NCBI RefSeq assembly: GCF_002913745.1
Contig: NZ_PPCG01000079.1
Location: forward strand, 1-34,825
DNA from: Campylobacter concisus
GTDB taxonomy: Bacteria; Campylobacterota; Campylobacteria; Campylobacterales; Campylobacteraceae
DNA length: 34,825 nucleotides
Reading direction: 5' to 3'
In this document: positions 1 to 8,373 of the stretch, one piece after another
How positions within the stretch are numbered: position 1 is the stretch's first letter
Layout: each line of letters starts with the position of its first letter
Notes under the pieces: generated by a model
Database searches by the model: none
What the model was told of the DNA's origin: nothing
The model's input: the letters and a program-made list of their open reading frames with translations, nothing else
Made by a program: the position numbers and the translations under genes

Positions 1-107
1 ATTTAAAATAAATGCGATTTTCTAGCTATAAATATAGAAATTTTGATTTATTATTGTAGAAAAATAGTAAGCAAATTCTAGTGATTTTTATTTAAGAAAA
101 ATGAAAT

Positions 108-131
108 TTGGCAAGGCTCTCACCTTGCCAA
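108..131 (-). terminator. Rho-independent terminator of the OYE-family gene
   Basis: A perfect 9-bp stem (TTGGCAAGG / CCTTGCCAA) with a 6-nt loop lies a few bases past the stop codon of the minus-strand oxidoreductase gene. On the minus strand it is followed by a T-rich stretch (ATTTCATTTTTC). Stem, loop and T tract fit an intrinsic terminator. Confidence 0.85.
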
Positions 132-137
132 GAAAAT

Positions 138-1160
138 TTAGTAAGCCCTTTTGTAGGCGTTTTCTATTTTTTCGCTTTCGCCAAATTCTTTCATGGCGCT
201 AAAAGCAAAATATGGGTTGCGTAGTAGCTCCCTGCCAAGCGCCACGCCGTCGCAGACATCACCAAGCAGCAGCGCCTCGCACTCGCTTGCCTTTGTGATG
301 AGACCGACTGCAAAGACTGGGATATCAACTGCATTTTTCACCGCTTTTGCATAGCCAGCCTGATAAAGAGGTGTAAATTTAGGCGCGTTATCAACTTTTG
401 CATAGACTCCACCAGCTGAGACGTGGATGAAGTCAGCCCCATTTTTCTCTAGCTCATGTGCGAGCTTTACGCTCTCTTCTACGTCCCAGTCGCCCTTAAG
501 CCAGCTACTTGCACTTATCCTAACACCAACTGTGATATTAGCGCGAGCCTTGATCTCTCTTAAAATCTCAAGCAGAAGCCTTATGCGGTTTTCAAAAGTG
601 CCGCCGTATGCGTCACCTCGCTTGTTCGTGCCAGCGCATAAAAATTGATTTATTAAATATCCATGCGCCGCGTGTATCTCCACAGCCTCGTATCCTGTGC
701 TCTTTGCCCTAATGGCCGCATCCACAAAGTTTTGCTTAACGCTTGCGATATCCCCCGCGCTCATCTCTTTTGGCGTGGCGTAGTCCTCACTAAATTTGAT
801 AGCACTTGGTGCGATGATGCCCTCACAAGTGCCCTTTCTACCAGCGTGAGCAAGCTGGACGGCCATTTTGGCGCCGTATTTGCTGCAGCCTTTTACCAGC
901 TCCGCGTGAGCCTCGATCTGCTCGTCACTCCAAAGCCCAAGGTCTTTTTTGGTGATCCTGCCGCGTGCCTCAACAGCCGTCGCCTCAACGATGATCATAC
1001 CAACACCGCCGATCGCCCTTGTAGCGTAGTGGAGCTTATGAAAGCACCTTGGACGACCATCCTCTTTTTTGACCTCATACATACACATCGGAGCCATGAT
1101 AATGCGGTTTTTGATCTCGATGCCACCTATCTTAAGTGGTGTAAAAAGCTTATTTTGCAT
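138..1160 (-). CDS. Old Yellow Enzyme family NADH:flavin oxidoreductase (YqjM/NamA type)
   Basis: A 340-aa FMN-dependent ene-reductase of the Old Yellow Enzyme family, a cytosolic TIM-barrel protein that reduces activated C=C bonds with NAD(P)H. The N-terminus (FTPLKIGGIEIKNRIIMAPM) is followed by Cys26 and Tyr28 in MCMYE, the pair typical of the YqjM/thermophilic-like subgroup. EIHAAHGYL in mid-protein carries the substrate-binding histidines. A C-terminal GVALGRELLRNP segment matches the phosphate-binding end of the barrel. Length is normal for the group. The ATG has AGGAAA just upstream, and a strong terminator follows the stop, so it is probably transcribed alone or as the last gene of a unit. 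The physiological substrate cannot be read from sequence. Confidence 0.9.
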   Translation of the reverse strand: MQNKLFTPLKIGGIEIKNRIIMAPMCMYEVKKEDGRPRCFHKLHYATRAIGGVGMIIVEATAVEARGRITKKDLGLWSDEQIEAHAELVKGCSKYGAKMAVQLAHAGRKGTCEGIIAPSAIKFSEDYATPKEMSAGDIASVKQNFVDAAIRAKSTGYEAVEIHAAHGYLINQFLCAGTNKRGDAYGGTFENRIRLLLEILREIKARANITVGVRISASSWLKGDWDVEESVKLAHELEKNGADFIHVSAGGVYAKVDNAPKFTPLYQAGYAKAVKNAVDIPVFAVGLITKASECEALLLGDVCDGVALGRELLRNPYFAFSAMKEFGESEKIENAYKRAY

Positions 1161-1261
1161 GAAATTTCCTTTAAATTTTTTGATTATTTTAGGATATTTG
1201 TTTAAATTCTTGGATTTGTAGGAATTTACTTCTTGTGACTATAAAAGTGTTTAGTAAATTT

Positions 1262-1307
1262 TAAATTTAAAAACCTGCTCAAACGGGCAAGCAAGGTTTT
1301 AAATTTA
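1262..1307. repeat. Imperfect inverted repeat in the gap downstream of DUF2625
   Basis: Arms TAAATTTAAAAACC and GGTTTTAAATTTA pair over 13 bp with a one-base bulge, and the loop carries a further TGC/GCA pair. It lies in the 317-bp gap (1161-1477) between two minus-strand genes, where no ORF is credible. It could be a bidirectional terminator or an intergenic palindrome. Confidence 0.5.
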
Positions 1308-1377
1308 CGAATTTACTTTGTCAAATTAGGCAAGTGTTGAGTAAATTTTAAAATTTCATGAACGAGTAATTTCGGCT

Positions 1378-1417
1378 CTAAAATTTGAGCTAAGCTGTAA
1401 GCGAAGCCAAATTTTAG
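1378..1417. repeat. Second inverted repeat in the same intergenic gap
   Basis: A perfect 10-bp pair (CTAAAATTTG / CAAATTTTAG) is extended inward by GCT/AGC after one bulged base. It sits about 60 bp past the end of the DUF2625 gene. There is no clear T tract, so its role as a terminator is uncertain. Confidence 0.5.
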
Positions 1418-1477
1418 TAGTCAACTCTTGCGAGTGAATGGAATTTTAAAATTTGTAAAGCTACTAAAATTTATCTA

Positions 1478-2143
1478 TTACTCGCCCTTAAAGAAAGAAT
1501 CAAAATACTCATCGATATTAACGCCATCTTTTTTCATATCTTTTAGTCTTAGTTTTACGTCAGCGTCTTGCCAAAGAAGTGGTGGTAGCGCAAACATCAC
1601 CTTATCAAGGCTAAAATTTCTCACGTCCTCGCGCCAGCCATCCCAGCGGTAAAGCTCGTAAAATTTAGATATATCCCCACTTAGCGCCCAGTATAAAAAC
1701 TGCGAGTAGCCAAGCTACGTATCTTCCCATTCGCCGCTATCTGGTGCGTAGTAAAAGACGTTGCCAGCTTTGCCACCAAAGGCGCCGCCATTTACCACGA
1801 AAAATCCGCCCAAAACATCATCCGCCACGAGCAAATAGCTAGGCATCTGCCCTGCTTCGCTAAAGCTTTTGCCAAGGTTAAAGCTGTAAATTCCGCGCTT
1901 AATCTGCTCACATCCTGAGCCAAGAAGACGCAGCCAACCGCCATCTATCACTATACCGCCGCACCCATAAACAAGTGCTCCCATCGGCGAACGAGTGGTG
2001 ACTTGAAGCCCTAAAAGCTCGCTTTGCGCCCTGCTCTCATCTCGAGGCAAAATTTCATAGCCATTTTTAGCCTCTTTTAGCCACTCTTCTATCAGCGCCC
2101 AGCCTGGCTCATTTATGTCTATAAGCTCGTCTAAAGCTCTCAT
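1478..2143 (-). pseudogene. DUF2625 family protein interrupted by an in-frame TAG
   Basis: The reading frame from the ATG at 2143 (preceded by AAGGAC) runs 142 codons and meets TAG at 1715-1717. It then stays open in the same frame for a further 78 codons to a TAA at 1478-1480. Together this gives a 221-codon product, the length expected for DUF2625. Family-like stretches lie on both sides of the stop: GALVYGCGGIVIDGGWLRLL before it, and LGYSQFLYWALSGDISKFYE right after it. One base change therefore explains the break. The family is of unknown function. The gene follows fabI, with a hairpin between them. A sequencing error or a natural truncation cannot be told apart here. Confidence 0.8.
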
Positions 2144-2183
2144 TTTCTGTCCTTGCGATAAATTTGGTGAAATTTAAAAGAAG

Positions 2184-2209
2184 AATTTGGCGAGTCGCCC
2201 CGCCAAATT
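2184..2209 (-). terminator. Hairpin terminator after fabI
   Basis: A perfect 9-bp stem (AATTTGGCG / CGCCAAATT) with an 8-nt loop lies 12 bases past the fabI stop and is followed on the minus strand by CTTCTTTTAAATTT. It probably ends most fabI transcripts before the DUF2625 gene. Confidence 0.7.
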
Positions 2210-2221
2210 TATATAGATAGG

Positions 2222-3067
<846 letters not shown>

Positions 3068-3138
3068 TTAAGCGATACTTAAATTTTAAACCAAATTTAA
3101 TAGCGGCAGTATCGTGAGATGAATTTTAATGTTGTGTA

Positions 3139-3189
3139 GAAATTTTAGGTCCAGACTAGGCAAATAGCCTGTCGCAGACTTAAAATTTC
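3139..3189. repeat. Extended hairpin between tpiA and fabI
   Basis: Perfect 9-bp outer arms (GAAATTTTA / TAAAATTTC) are extended by GTC/GAC, and an inner AGGC/GCCT hairpin has a 5-nt loop. It sits 19 bp past the tpiA stop, within the 167-bp gap before fabI. No T run follows on either strand. It could be an attenuator, an mRNA-stabilising structure or an intergenic palindrome. Confidence 0.5.
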
Positions 3190-3207
3190 GAACTCATTAA
3201 AAGGCGC

Positions 3208-3888
3208 TCACGAGACAACGCGTATCAAATTTAAAAAATTATTCGCATCCCAGCTGGCTGTGCCTACCAAAACCCCATCACAGCTTTTGATACCTGCGAT
3301 ATCAGCGATGTTTGCCGCATTGACGCTTCCGCCGTAAAGTAGTGGCACGTTTGCCTTTGTCTTTAAGAAACTTAGCACCTCATCTATCTGCTCTATGCTA
3401 GCGCTTTTGCCCGTTCCTATCGCCCAGATCGGCTCATAGGCGATGACTAAATTTTTATAGCCAAGGTCTATATTTTCAAGCTGGCGGCTTAGAAATTCTT
3501 TGGTCGCTCCGCTTTCATTGGTGCTTAAATTTTCACCGATACAGTAGATAACATTCCAGCCATTTTTTGCGGCAAAGTCAAATTTCGCTCGCAAAAACTC
3601 CTCGCTTTCGTTTAAAATTTCACGCCTCTCAGAGTGGCCGATCAGCACGTCTTTTATGTCAAATTCATCAAGCATCGCCTTGCCGATCTCGCCTGTAAAT
3701 GCCCCACTCTCGCATGGGTAGAAATTCTGCGCCCCAAGTCTAAAAAGATGCCTTTTTTCATCAAAGGCACTAGCTGGAGCAAATACGCTCACATCGTCGT
3801 TTGCGCTTAAATTTTCGTCTAAAATTTTCGCGTACTCTCTAAAGCTCTCTCTTGTGTGGTTGCACTTTAAATTCGCTAGAAATTTCAA
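3208..3888 (-). CDS. tpiA: Triosephosphate isomerase
   Basis: TpiA interconverts glyceraldehyde-3-phosphate and dihydroxyacetone phosphate. Family signatures are the N-terminal NLKCNHT with the active-site Asn and Lys, the catalytic His in IGHSERR, the catalytic Glu in IAYEPIWAIGTG, and the phosphate-binding LLYGGSVN. At 226 aa it is shorter than the usual 250 aa, as in other campylobacters. The start codon is TTG at 3886-3888, only 3 nt after the pgk stop, with GGAG upstream. No ATG fits the conserved N-terminus. It is the third gene of gap-pgk-tpiA. Since most campylobacters lack phosphofructokinase, its main use is probably gluconeogenic (inference from the genus). Confidence 0.95.
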   Translation of the reverse strand: MKFLANLKCNHTRESFREYAKILDENLSANDDVSVFAPASAFDEKRHLFRLGAQNFYPCESGAFTGEIGKAMLDEFDIKDVLIGHSERREILNESEEFLRAKFDFAAKNGWNVIYCIGENLSTNESGATKEFLSRQLENIDLGYKNLVIAYEPIWAIGTGKSASIEQIDEVLSFLKTKANVPLLYGGSVNAANIADIAGIKSCDGVLVGTASWDANNFLNLIRVVS

Positions 3889-3891
3889 GAC

Positions 3892-5091
3892 CTACTCCTC
3901 TTTTCTAAGCGGCTTTATGCCAGGCAGCTCTTTGCCTTCAATGAGCTCCAAGCTAGCACCACCGCCAGTTGAGATAAATGTCATCTCGTCGGCATCCCCA
4001 GCGCGCTCGACCACGTCAGCCGTATCGCCACCGCCAACAACGGTTGTCGCGTGAGTGTCGATGATAGCGTGACTCATTTTGATGCTACCTTTGCTAAATT
4101 TATCCATCTCAAAAACACCCATAGGTCCGTTCCACCAGATGGTTTGAGCATCTGCGATGACCTCTTTAAATAGCCTAATAGATGCTGGTCCGATGTCAAG
4201 CCCCATCCAGCCATTTGGGATCTCTTGGGCAGGGACATATTTTACGGCACTTTCAGCTGAAAATGTCTGAGCAGCGACGACATCTACTGGTAGGTAGATT
4301 TTCACTCCTAGCTCTTTGCCTTTTTGTAAAATTTGCCTTGCATCTTCGATGAGCTCTTCTTCAAGGAGCGAATTTCCGATGTTTTCGCCAAGTGATTTTA
4401 AAAATGTAAATGCCATGCCACCGCCAATTATCAGCTTATCTACGCGTGGCAGAAGGTTATGCAAGGCTTGAAGCTTACCACTTACCTTTGAGCCGCCCAC
4501 GACTGCGACAAATGGACGAGATGGATGTTTTATCAAATTTTGAGCGAAATTTATCTCTTTTTGTAGTAAAAATCCCGCTGCCTTGTGCTTTTCATCGTAA
4601 AATTTAGTTATTGCTTCGACAGATGCGTGAGCTCTGTGACAAACGCCAAATGCGTCATTGATGTAAAATTCGCCAAAGCCTGAAAGCTCTTTTGCCAAAG
4701 CCTCGTCATTTTTGGTTTCGCCCTTTTCAAAGCGTAAATTTTCTATCATCAAAATTTCGCCTGGCTTTAGAGCCGCAGCCTTTGTTTTAGCGTCATTTCC
4801 GATCACATCTTCAGCAAATATCACCTCTCTATCAAGCAGTCTTGATAGCCTCTTAGCCACGCCTTGAAGTGAAAATTTCTCTTCAAAGCCGTTTTTTGGA
4901 CGACCAAGGTGACTAGCCAAAACCACGCTGCAGCCATTATCTAGGCAGTAGCGGATAGTTGGTATCGCTGAGCGGATCCTGCGGTCATCAGTGATGTTTA
5001 AAAACTCGTCCATAGGCACGTTAAAATCGCACCTTATAAAGACTTTTGCACCATTAAGCTCAAGGTCGTTGATCGATAAAATATCACTCAT
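3892..5091 (-). CDS. pgk: Phosphoglycerate kinase
   Basis: Pgk transfers phosphate between 1,3-bisphosphoglycerate and ADP. The 399-aa length is normal. The N-domain has [12 protein letters not shown] and SHLGRPKNG, and the [12 protein letters not shown] motif follows. The nucleotide-binding C-domain has [21 protein letters not shown], and the glycine-rich end [10 protein letters not shown] followed by [16 protein letters not shown]. Start is the ATG at 5091. It is 16 bp downstream of gap and almost touches tpiA, so the three glycolytic genes form one operon. Confidence 0.97.
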   Translation of the reverse strand: MSDILSINDLELNGAKVFIRCDFNVPMDEFLNITDDRRIRSAIPTIRYCLDNGCSVVLASHLGRPKNGFEEKFSLQGVAKRLSRLLDREVIFAEDVIGNDAKTKAAALKPGEILMIENLRFEKGETKNDEALAKELSGFGEFYINDAFGVCHRAHASVEAITKFYDEKHKAAGFLLQKEINFAQNLIKHPSRPFVAVVGGSKVSGKLQALHNLLPRVDKLIIGGGMAFTFLKSLGENIGNSLLEEELIEDARQILQKGKELGVKIYLPVDVVAAQTFSAESAVKYVPAQEIPNGWMGLDIGPASIRLFKEVIADAQTIWWNGPMGVFEMDKFSKGSIKMSHAIIDTHATTVVGGGDTADVVERAGDADEMTFISTGGGASLELIEGKELPGIKPLRKEE

Positions 5092-5107
5092 TTTTCACCC
5101 TTTAAAT

Positions 5108-6106
5108 TTACTTTGTAGCCACGATCTTAGCAAGATCAACAAGCCTTGTTGAGTAGCCCCACTCGTTGTCGTACCACGCAAAGACCTTCACCATATCATC
5201 AGCGATAACCTGCGTAGTGTCGCTCGCTACGATGCTGCTAAAGGTGCTTGTGCAAAAGTCGCTACTAACTCTGTAGTCGTCATCGACGAATAAAATTCCC
5301 TTTAAATTTGACTCCGCAGCCGCCCTAAATGCCTCGTTTATCTCATCTTTACTAGCTGGTCTTTTTAAAACCGCCGTTAGATCGACCATAGAGACGTTTG
5401 CCACTGGTACGCGCACTGCTTGACCGTGCAGCTTACCGCTTAGCTCTGGAAGCACTTTAGCGATCGCTTTTGCAGCTCCGGTGGTCGTAGGTCCGATATT
5501 TAGCGCTGCAGCGCGTGAGCGGCGGAAATCTTTAGCCTTTACATCAACTAGGCTCTGACCATTTGTATATGCGTGGATCGTAGTCATTAGCCCTTTTACG
5601 ATGCCAAATTTATCGTTTAGTACCTTTGCTACTGGAGCTAGGCCATTTGTGGTGCAGCTTGCGTTTGAGACGATCGCCTCGCCTGCGTATTTATCGTCAT
5701 TTACGCCAACTACAAATGTCGCTGTATCGTCTTTTGCTGGAGCGCTCATGACGACTTTTTTGACGCCGCGAGCAAGATATGGCTCACATTTTTCAGTGGT
5801 TAAAAACTTGCCAGTGCACTCTAAAACCACGTCTACGCCGTAGTCTGCGTAGCTAAGCTCGTTTAGATCTCTTGTAGAAAAAACTCTTATCTTTTTGCCA
5901 TTTACTTCTATAAAATCGTCGCTTATCACCTTAACGTCTTGCTTAAATTCGCCATGCACGCTGTCGTATTTGAGCAAATACCTCGTCATATCCCTTGTTG
6001 CGGTGTCGTTAATAGCGACAAGCTCAACATCATCACGCTCTAAAATAATACGAGCAGCACACCTACCGATACGCCCAAAGCCGTTTATTGCTACTTTAAC
6101 TGACAT
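5108..6106 (-). CDS. gap: Glyceraldehyde-3-phosphate dehydrogenase, type I
   Basis: This 332-aa enzyme oxidises glyceraldehyde-3-phosphate to 1,3-bisphosphoglycerate with NAD(P). The N-terminal dinucleotide fold begins VKVAINGFGRIGRC. The catalytic Cys lies in SNASCTTNGLAPV near residue 150, with the catalytic His in TTIHAYTNGQ. YDNEWGYSTRL closes the protein. The frame is open 22 codons further upstream, but the ATG at 6104-6106 is chosen because AAGGAG lies a few bases before it and the conserved N-terminus begins there. It heads gap-pgk-tpiA and is transcribed divergently from nadD across a 79-bp gap that must hold both promoters. Confidence 0.96.
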   Translation of the reverse strand: MSVKVAINGFGRIGRCAARIILERDDVELVAINDTATRDMTRYLLKYDSVHGEFKQDVKVISDDFIEVNGKKIRVFSTRDLNELSYADYGVDVVLECTGKFLTTEKCEPYLARGVKKVVMSAPAKDDTATFVVGVNDDKYAGEAIVSNASCTTNGLAPVAKVLNDKFGIVKGLMTTIHAYTNGQSLVDVKAKDFRRSRAAALNIGPTTTGAAKAIAKVLPELSGKLHGQAVRVPVANVSMVDLTAVLKRPASKDEINEAFRAAAESNLKGILFVDDDYRVSSDFCTSTFSSIVASDTTQVIADDMVKVFAWYDNEWGYSTRLVDLAKIVATK

Positions 6107-6121
6107 CTTAGCTCCTTTTGA

Positions 6122-6127
6122 TATAAT
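6122..6127 (+). promoter_or_regulatory. -10 box in the gap/nadD divergent promoter region
   Basis: TATAAT occurs about 60 bp before the nadD start. The surrounding GATATAATTACG is close to self-complementary, so the minus strand also reads as an AT-rich -10-like element, but only about 16 bp from the gap start. No clear -35 is seen, as usual for Campylobacter sigma-70 promoters. Assignment to nadD is favoured. Confidence 0.45.
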
Positions 6128-6185
6128 TACGCCTAATTCTACAAAAAAGAATTTTAAAACAAATATAAACAAGGCACTTTAATAG

Positions 6186-7067
6186 ATGAAGTTAGCACTT
6201 TTTGGCGGGAGCTTTGATCCGGTTCATTTAGGACACGATAGCATTGTAAAAATGGCACTAAGCGGCCTTGATATCGACAAGCTCATCATCATGCCAACTT
6301 TTATAAGTCCCTTTAAGAGCGAATTTTCAGCTCCGCCAGAGCTTCGCCTAAAGTGGATAAGAGAAATTTGGGGCGGCCTAGAGAAGGTCGAGATCTCAGA
6401 CTATGAGATAAATTTAGCTCGCCCAGTGCCTACCATAGAGACGGTTAAGTATTTGTATAAGAAATTCAAGATAGAGAAATTTTATCTCATAATAGGCGCG
6501 GACCACCTAGCCACGCTTGATAAGTGGCACGGCTACGAGGAGCTAAAAAATTTAGTGCAGTTTGTGATCGCTAAGCGCAATCACATAGAAATTCCACAAA
6601 ATTTACAAAAAATGGACGTGCACGTGGATGTTAGCTCATCGCAGATCAGGCATCAAAAGGGGCTTGATGAGCTGCCTAGCGAGATAAAAGATGAGATTAT
6701 AAATTTTTACCAAGGATTAAAGATGCAAGAGAGATCGATGCAAGAGCGCACCGAAAGTATAGTTAAGGTTTTAGACGCAAAAAAGGCTGAAGAGATACAA
6801 GTGTTTGATATGAGCGGGGATGATTATTTCGTAAAGGCCGTAGTTATCGCTACTACGCTTGGCGAGAGGCACGCTTACTCACTGGCTGAGGATCTAAAAG
6901 AGGAGCTTAAGCCTCTTGGGGAGAAATTTATAGGCACTGAGAGCTCGCCTGATTGGATCGTGATGGACCTTGGCGACATTTTGATACATCTTTTAAGCCC
7001 AACTTACAGAGCAAAATACAACATCGAAGAATTTTTGCAAAAACTAAAAACTAGCAAAGAGTCTTAA
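6186..7067 (+). CDS. nadD: NadD-RsfS fusion: nicotinate-nucleotide adenylyltransferase plus ribosomal silencing factor
   Basis: One 293-aa frame holds two proteins that are normally separate. Residues 1 to about 178 are NadD, which makes nicotinate adenine dinucleotide from NaMN and ATP. They show GGSFDPVHLGH (7-17), YLIIGADHL and the SSSQIRHQKG motif. Residues about 186-290 are RsfS, which binds ribosomal protein L14 and blocks subunit joining: KVLDAKKAEEIQVFD and DWIVMDLGDILIHLL. The junction carries a near-repeat, MQERS then MQERTE (residues 180 and 185). AAGGA lies just before the first of these ATGs (6723), so RsfS may also be made by internal initiation. The end overlaps the convergent YeiH gene by 17 bp. 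Confidence 0.9.
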   Translation: MKLALFGGSFDPVHLGHDSIVKMALSGLDIDKLIIMPTFISPFKSEFSAPPELRLKWIREIWGGLEKVEISDYEINLARPVPTIETVKYLYKKFKIEKFYLIIGADHLATLDKWHGYEELKNLVQFVIAKRNHIEIPQNLQKMDVHVDVSSSQIRHQKGLDELPSEIKDEIINFYQGLKMQERSMQERTESIVKVLDAKKAEEIQVFDMSGDDYFVKAVVIATTLGERHAYSLAEDLKEELKPLGEKFIGTESSPDWIVMDLGDILIHLLSPTYRAKYNIEEFLQKLKTSKES

Positions 7068-8034
7068 CAAAGACAAGCGATGAGCAAATAAGCCATAAAA
7101 ATATAAAAAATGCTAGCAAAAATGGCTTTTTGCCCGTCGCTTTAAAAATGCTTCTATCTATCCCAAACCCCAAAGCACACATCGCAACGCAAAGGCAAAT
7201 GCTGGCGGCTAGCTTTAAAATTTGAACCAAATTTTCAGGGAAAAATGGCAAAGATCTAACGCAGATCGCCACTAAGAAAAATAACGCAAACCATGGTATG
7301 CTCTTTAGCTTTGAGCCGCCACTATTTTGGCTTAAATTTAAGAAATTTAGCAAAAACAAAAATGGCACAAGCATGATGACGCGAAGCATTTTTATGATGA
7401 CGGCGGTGCTACTTGCTGCGCTATCAAATGCTGCTGAGGCTGCCACCACGTGGGCTACCTCGTGAAGTGAGCCACCGATAAAAAAGCCAGTTTGGTGTGG
7501 CGTTAGAGCTAGAAATTTAGCGATAAATGGATAGATAAACATACCAATCGTCCCAAAGAGCACCACCGTGCAAATGGCGATAGCAAGCTTGTTTGCGTCT
7601 GCTTTTATCTCATTTTGAGTAGCCATAACAGCAGCTGCACCGCATATACTAGCCCCTGAGCCAATGAGCACGGCACTATCCTTGCTAAGTCCCAAGGCTT
7701 TGGCTACAAAAAGTGCAAAGCAAAAGGTCGCAAAGACCATAAATGCTGCGTATATCACGCCAATGGTGCCAACACTTGCGATCTCGCTAAGGTTTATATT
7801 GAAGCCAAAAAGTATGATGCCTAGCCTTAAAATTTGCTTCCCAGCGATCGCTACGACGCCACTACTTTTTAAAATTTGAGTTTGTTTTGTAAAAAGATTT
7901 GCAAAAATGGCGCCTAAAATGATAGAGATGATAAGCGGGCTGGTGTGAAATTTAGCCAAAAGTGTGTTTGAGAGCGCAAAAGAAACGCCGCAAATCAGCG
8001 CTAAAACAAGCACAGCGAGAAATTTATGATACAT
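7051..8034 (-). CDS. YeiH-type putative sulfate exporter family membrane protein (UPF0324)
   Basis: A 327-aa, very hydrophobic inner-membrane protein with about ten predicted helices. It carries the family's characteristic stretches: GIILFGFNINL, LIGSGASICGAAAVMATQ with its small-residue turn, and GGSLHEVAHVVAA. The family (Pfam Cons_hypoth698, YeiH) is annotated as putative sulfate or other anion exporters, but transport has not been shown for most members. Start is the ATG at 8034. Its 3' end overlaps nadD-rsfS on the opposite strand, so the two messages are antisense at their ends. There is no LysR-type regulator next door, unlike E. coli yeiE-yeiH. Confidence 0.88.
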   Translation of the reverse strand: MYHKFLAVLVLALICGVSFALSNTLLAKFHTSPLIISIILGAIFANLFTKQTQILKSSGVVAIAGKQILRLGIILFGFNINLSEIASVGTIGVIYAAFMVFATFCFALFVAKALGLSKDSAVLIGSGASICGAAAVMATQNEIKADANKLAIAICTVVLFGTIGMFIYPFIAKFLALTPHQTGFFIGGSLHEVAHVVAASAAFDSAASSTAVIIKMLRVIMLVPFLFLLNFLNLSQNSGGSKLKSIPWFALFFLVAICVRSLPFFPENLVQILKLAASICLCVAMCALGFGIDRSIFKATGKKPFLLAFFIFLWLICSSLVFVKTLC

Positions 8035-8081
8035 ATTTTAACCTTAACTCTTTTTTTAAAAATGCAATTAGCACGTTTGGG

Positions 8082-8087
8082 TATAAT
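8082..8087 (+). promoter_or_regulatory. -10 box before the 54-aa ORF
   Basis: GGGTATAATTAG is a close match to the extended Campylobacter sigma-70 -10 element, and the upstream 30 bp are T-rich. A second TATAAT lies at 8099-8104. The ORF starts at 8138 after GATAAAGGGA. Confidence 0.6.
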
Positions 8088-8137
8088 TAGACGAATTTTA
8101 TAATGCAAATTTAAAATAAAGATAAAGGGATAGGCCT

Positions 8138-8302
8138 ATGATCATCCTTGGTGAAAAATATGCTTTCACCAAACTCGAGCTAGAGAAGCTTAGGAAGAAA
8201 TTTGGCCAGGTGAATTTTTTATCCCCTGAAAATAGCGACGCAAAAGCTTTGCGAAGTGCGCTAGAAAATCTCATAAAATCAGGCGATCAAAGGCTGATCT
8301 AG
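8138..8302 (+). CDS. 54-aa ORF, possible N-terminal remnant of a larger gene
   Basis: ATG at 8138, preceded by AAAGGGA and a strong -10 box, opens a 54-codon frame ending TAG at 8300. The product begins MIILGEKYAFTKLELEKLRK and ends NLIKSGDQRLI. It has no signal peptide or membrane helix, and looks like a small alpha/beta segment. The start resembles, from memory, the N-terminal 60 residues of large sugar-transferase-like proteins of Campylobacterota, which would continue with a hydrophobic strand exactly where this one stops. I cannot confirm that. It may be a genuine small protein or a truncated remnant. Confidence 0.5.
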   Translation: MIILGEKYAFTKLELEKLRKKFGQVNFLSPENSDAKALRSALENLIKSGDQRLI

Positions 8303-8373
8303 TTATATTTTAAGACAACACATAAACAAAATGTTTTAGATAAAGGTCTTTTTTGCAAGAGGTTTAAATTGAA

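Noticed and set aside
1715..1717. Programmed read-through or recoding of TAG in DUF2625
   Set aside because: TAG is the normal end of other genes here, such as pgk, and no special context follows; a point mutation is simpler.
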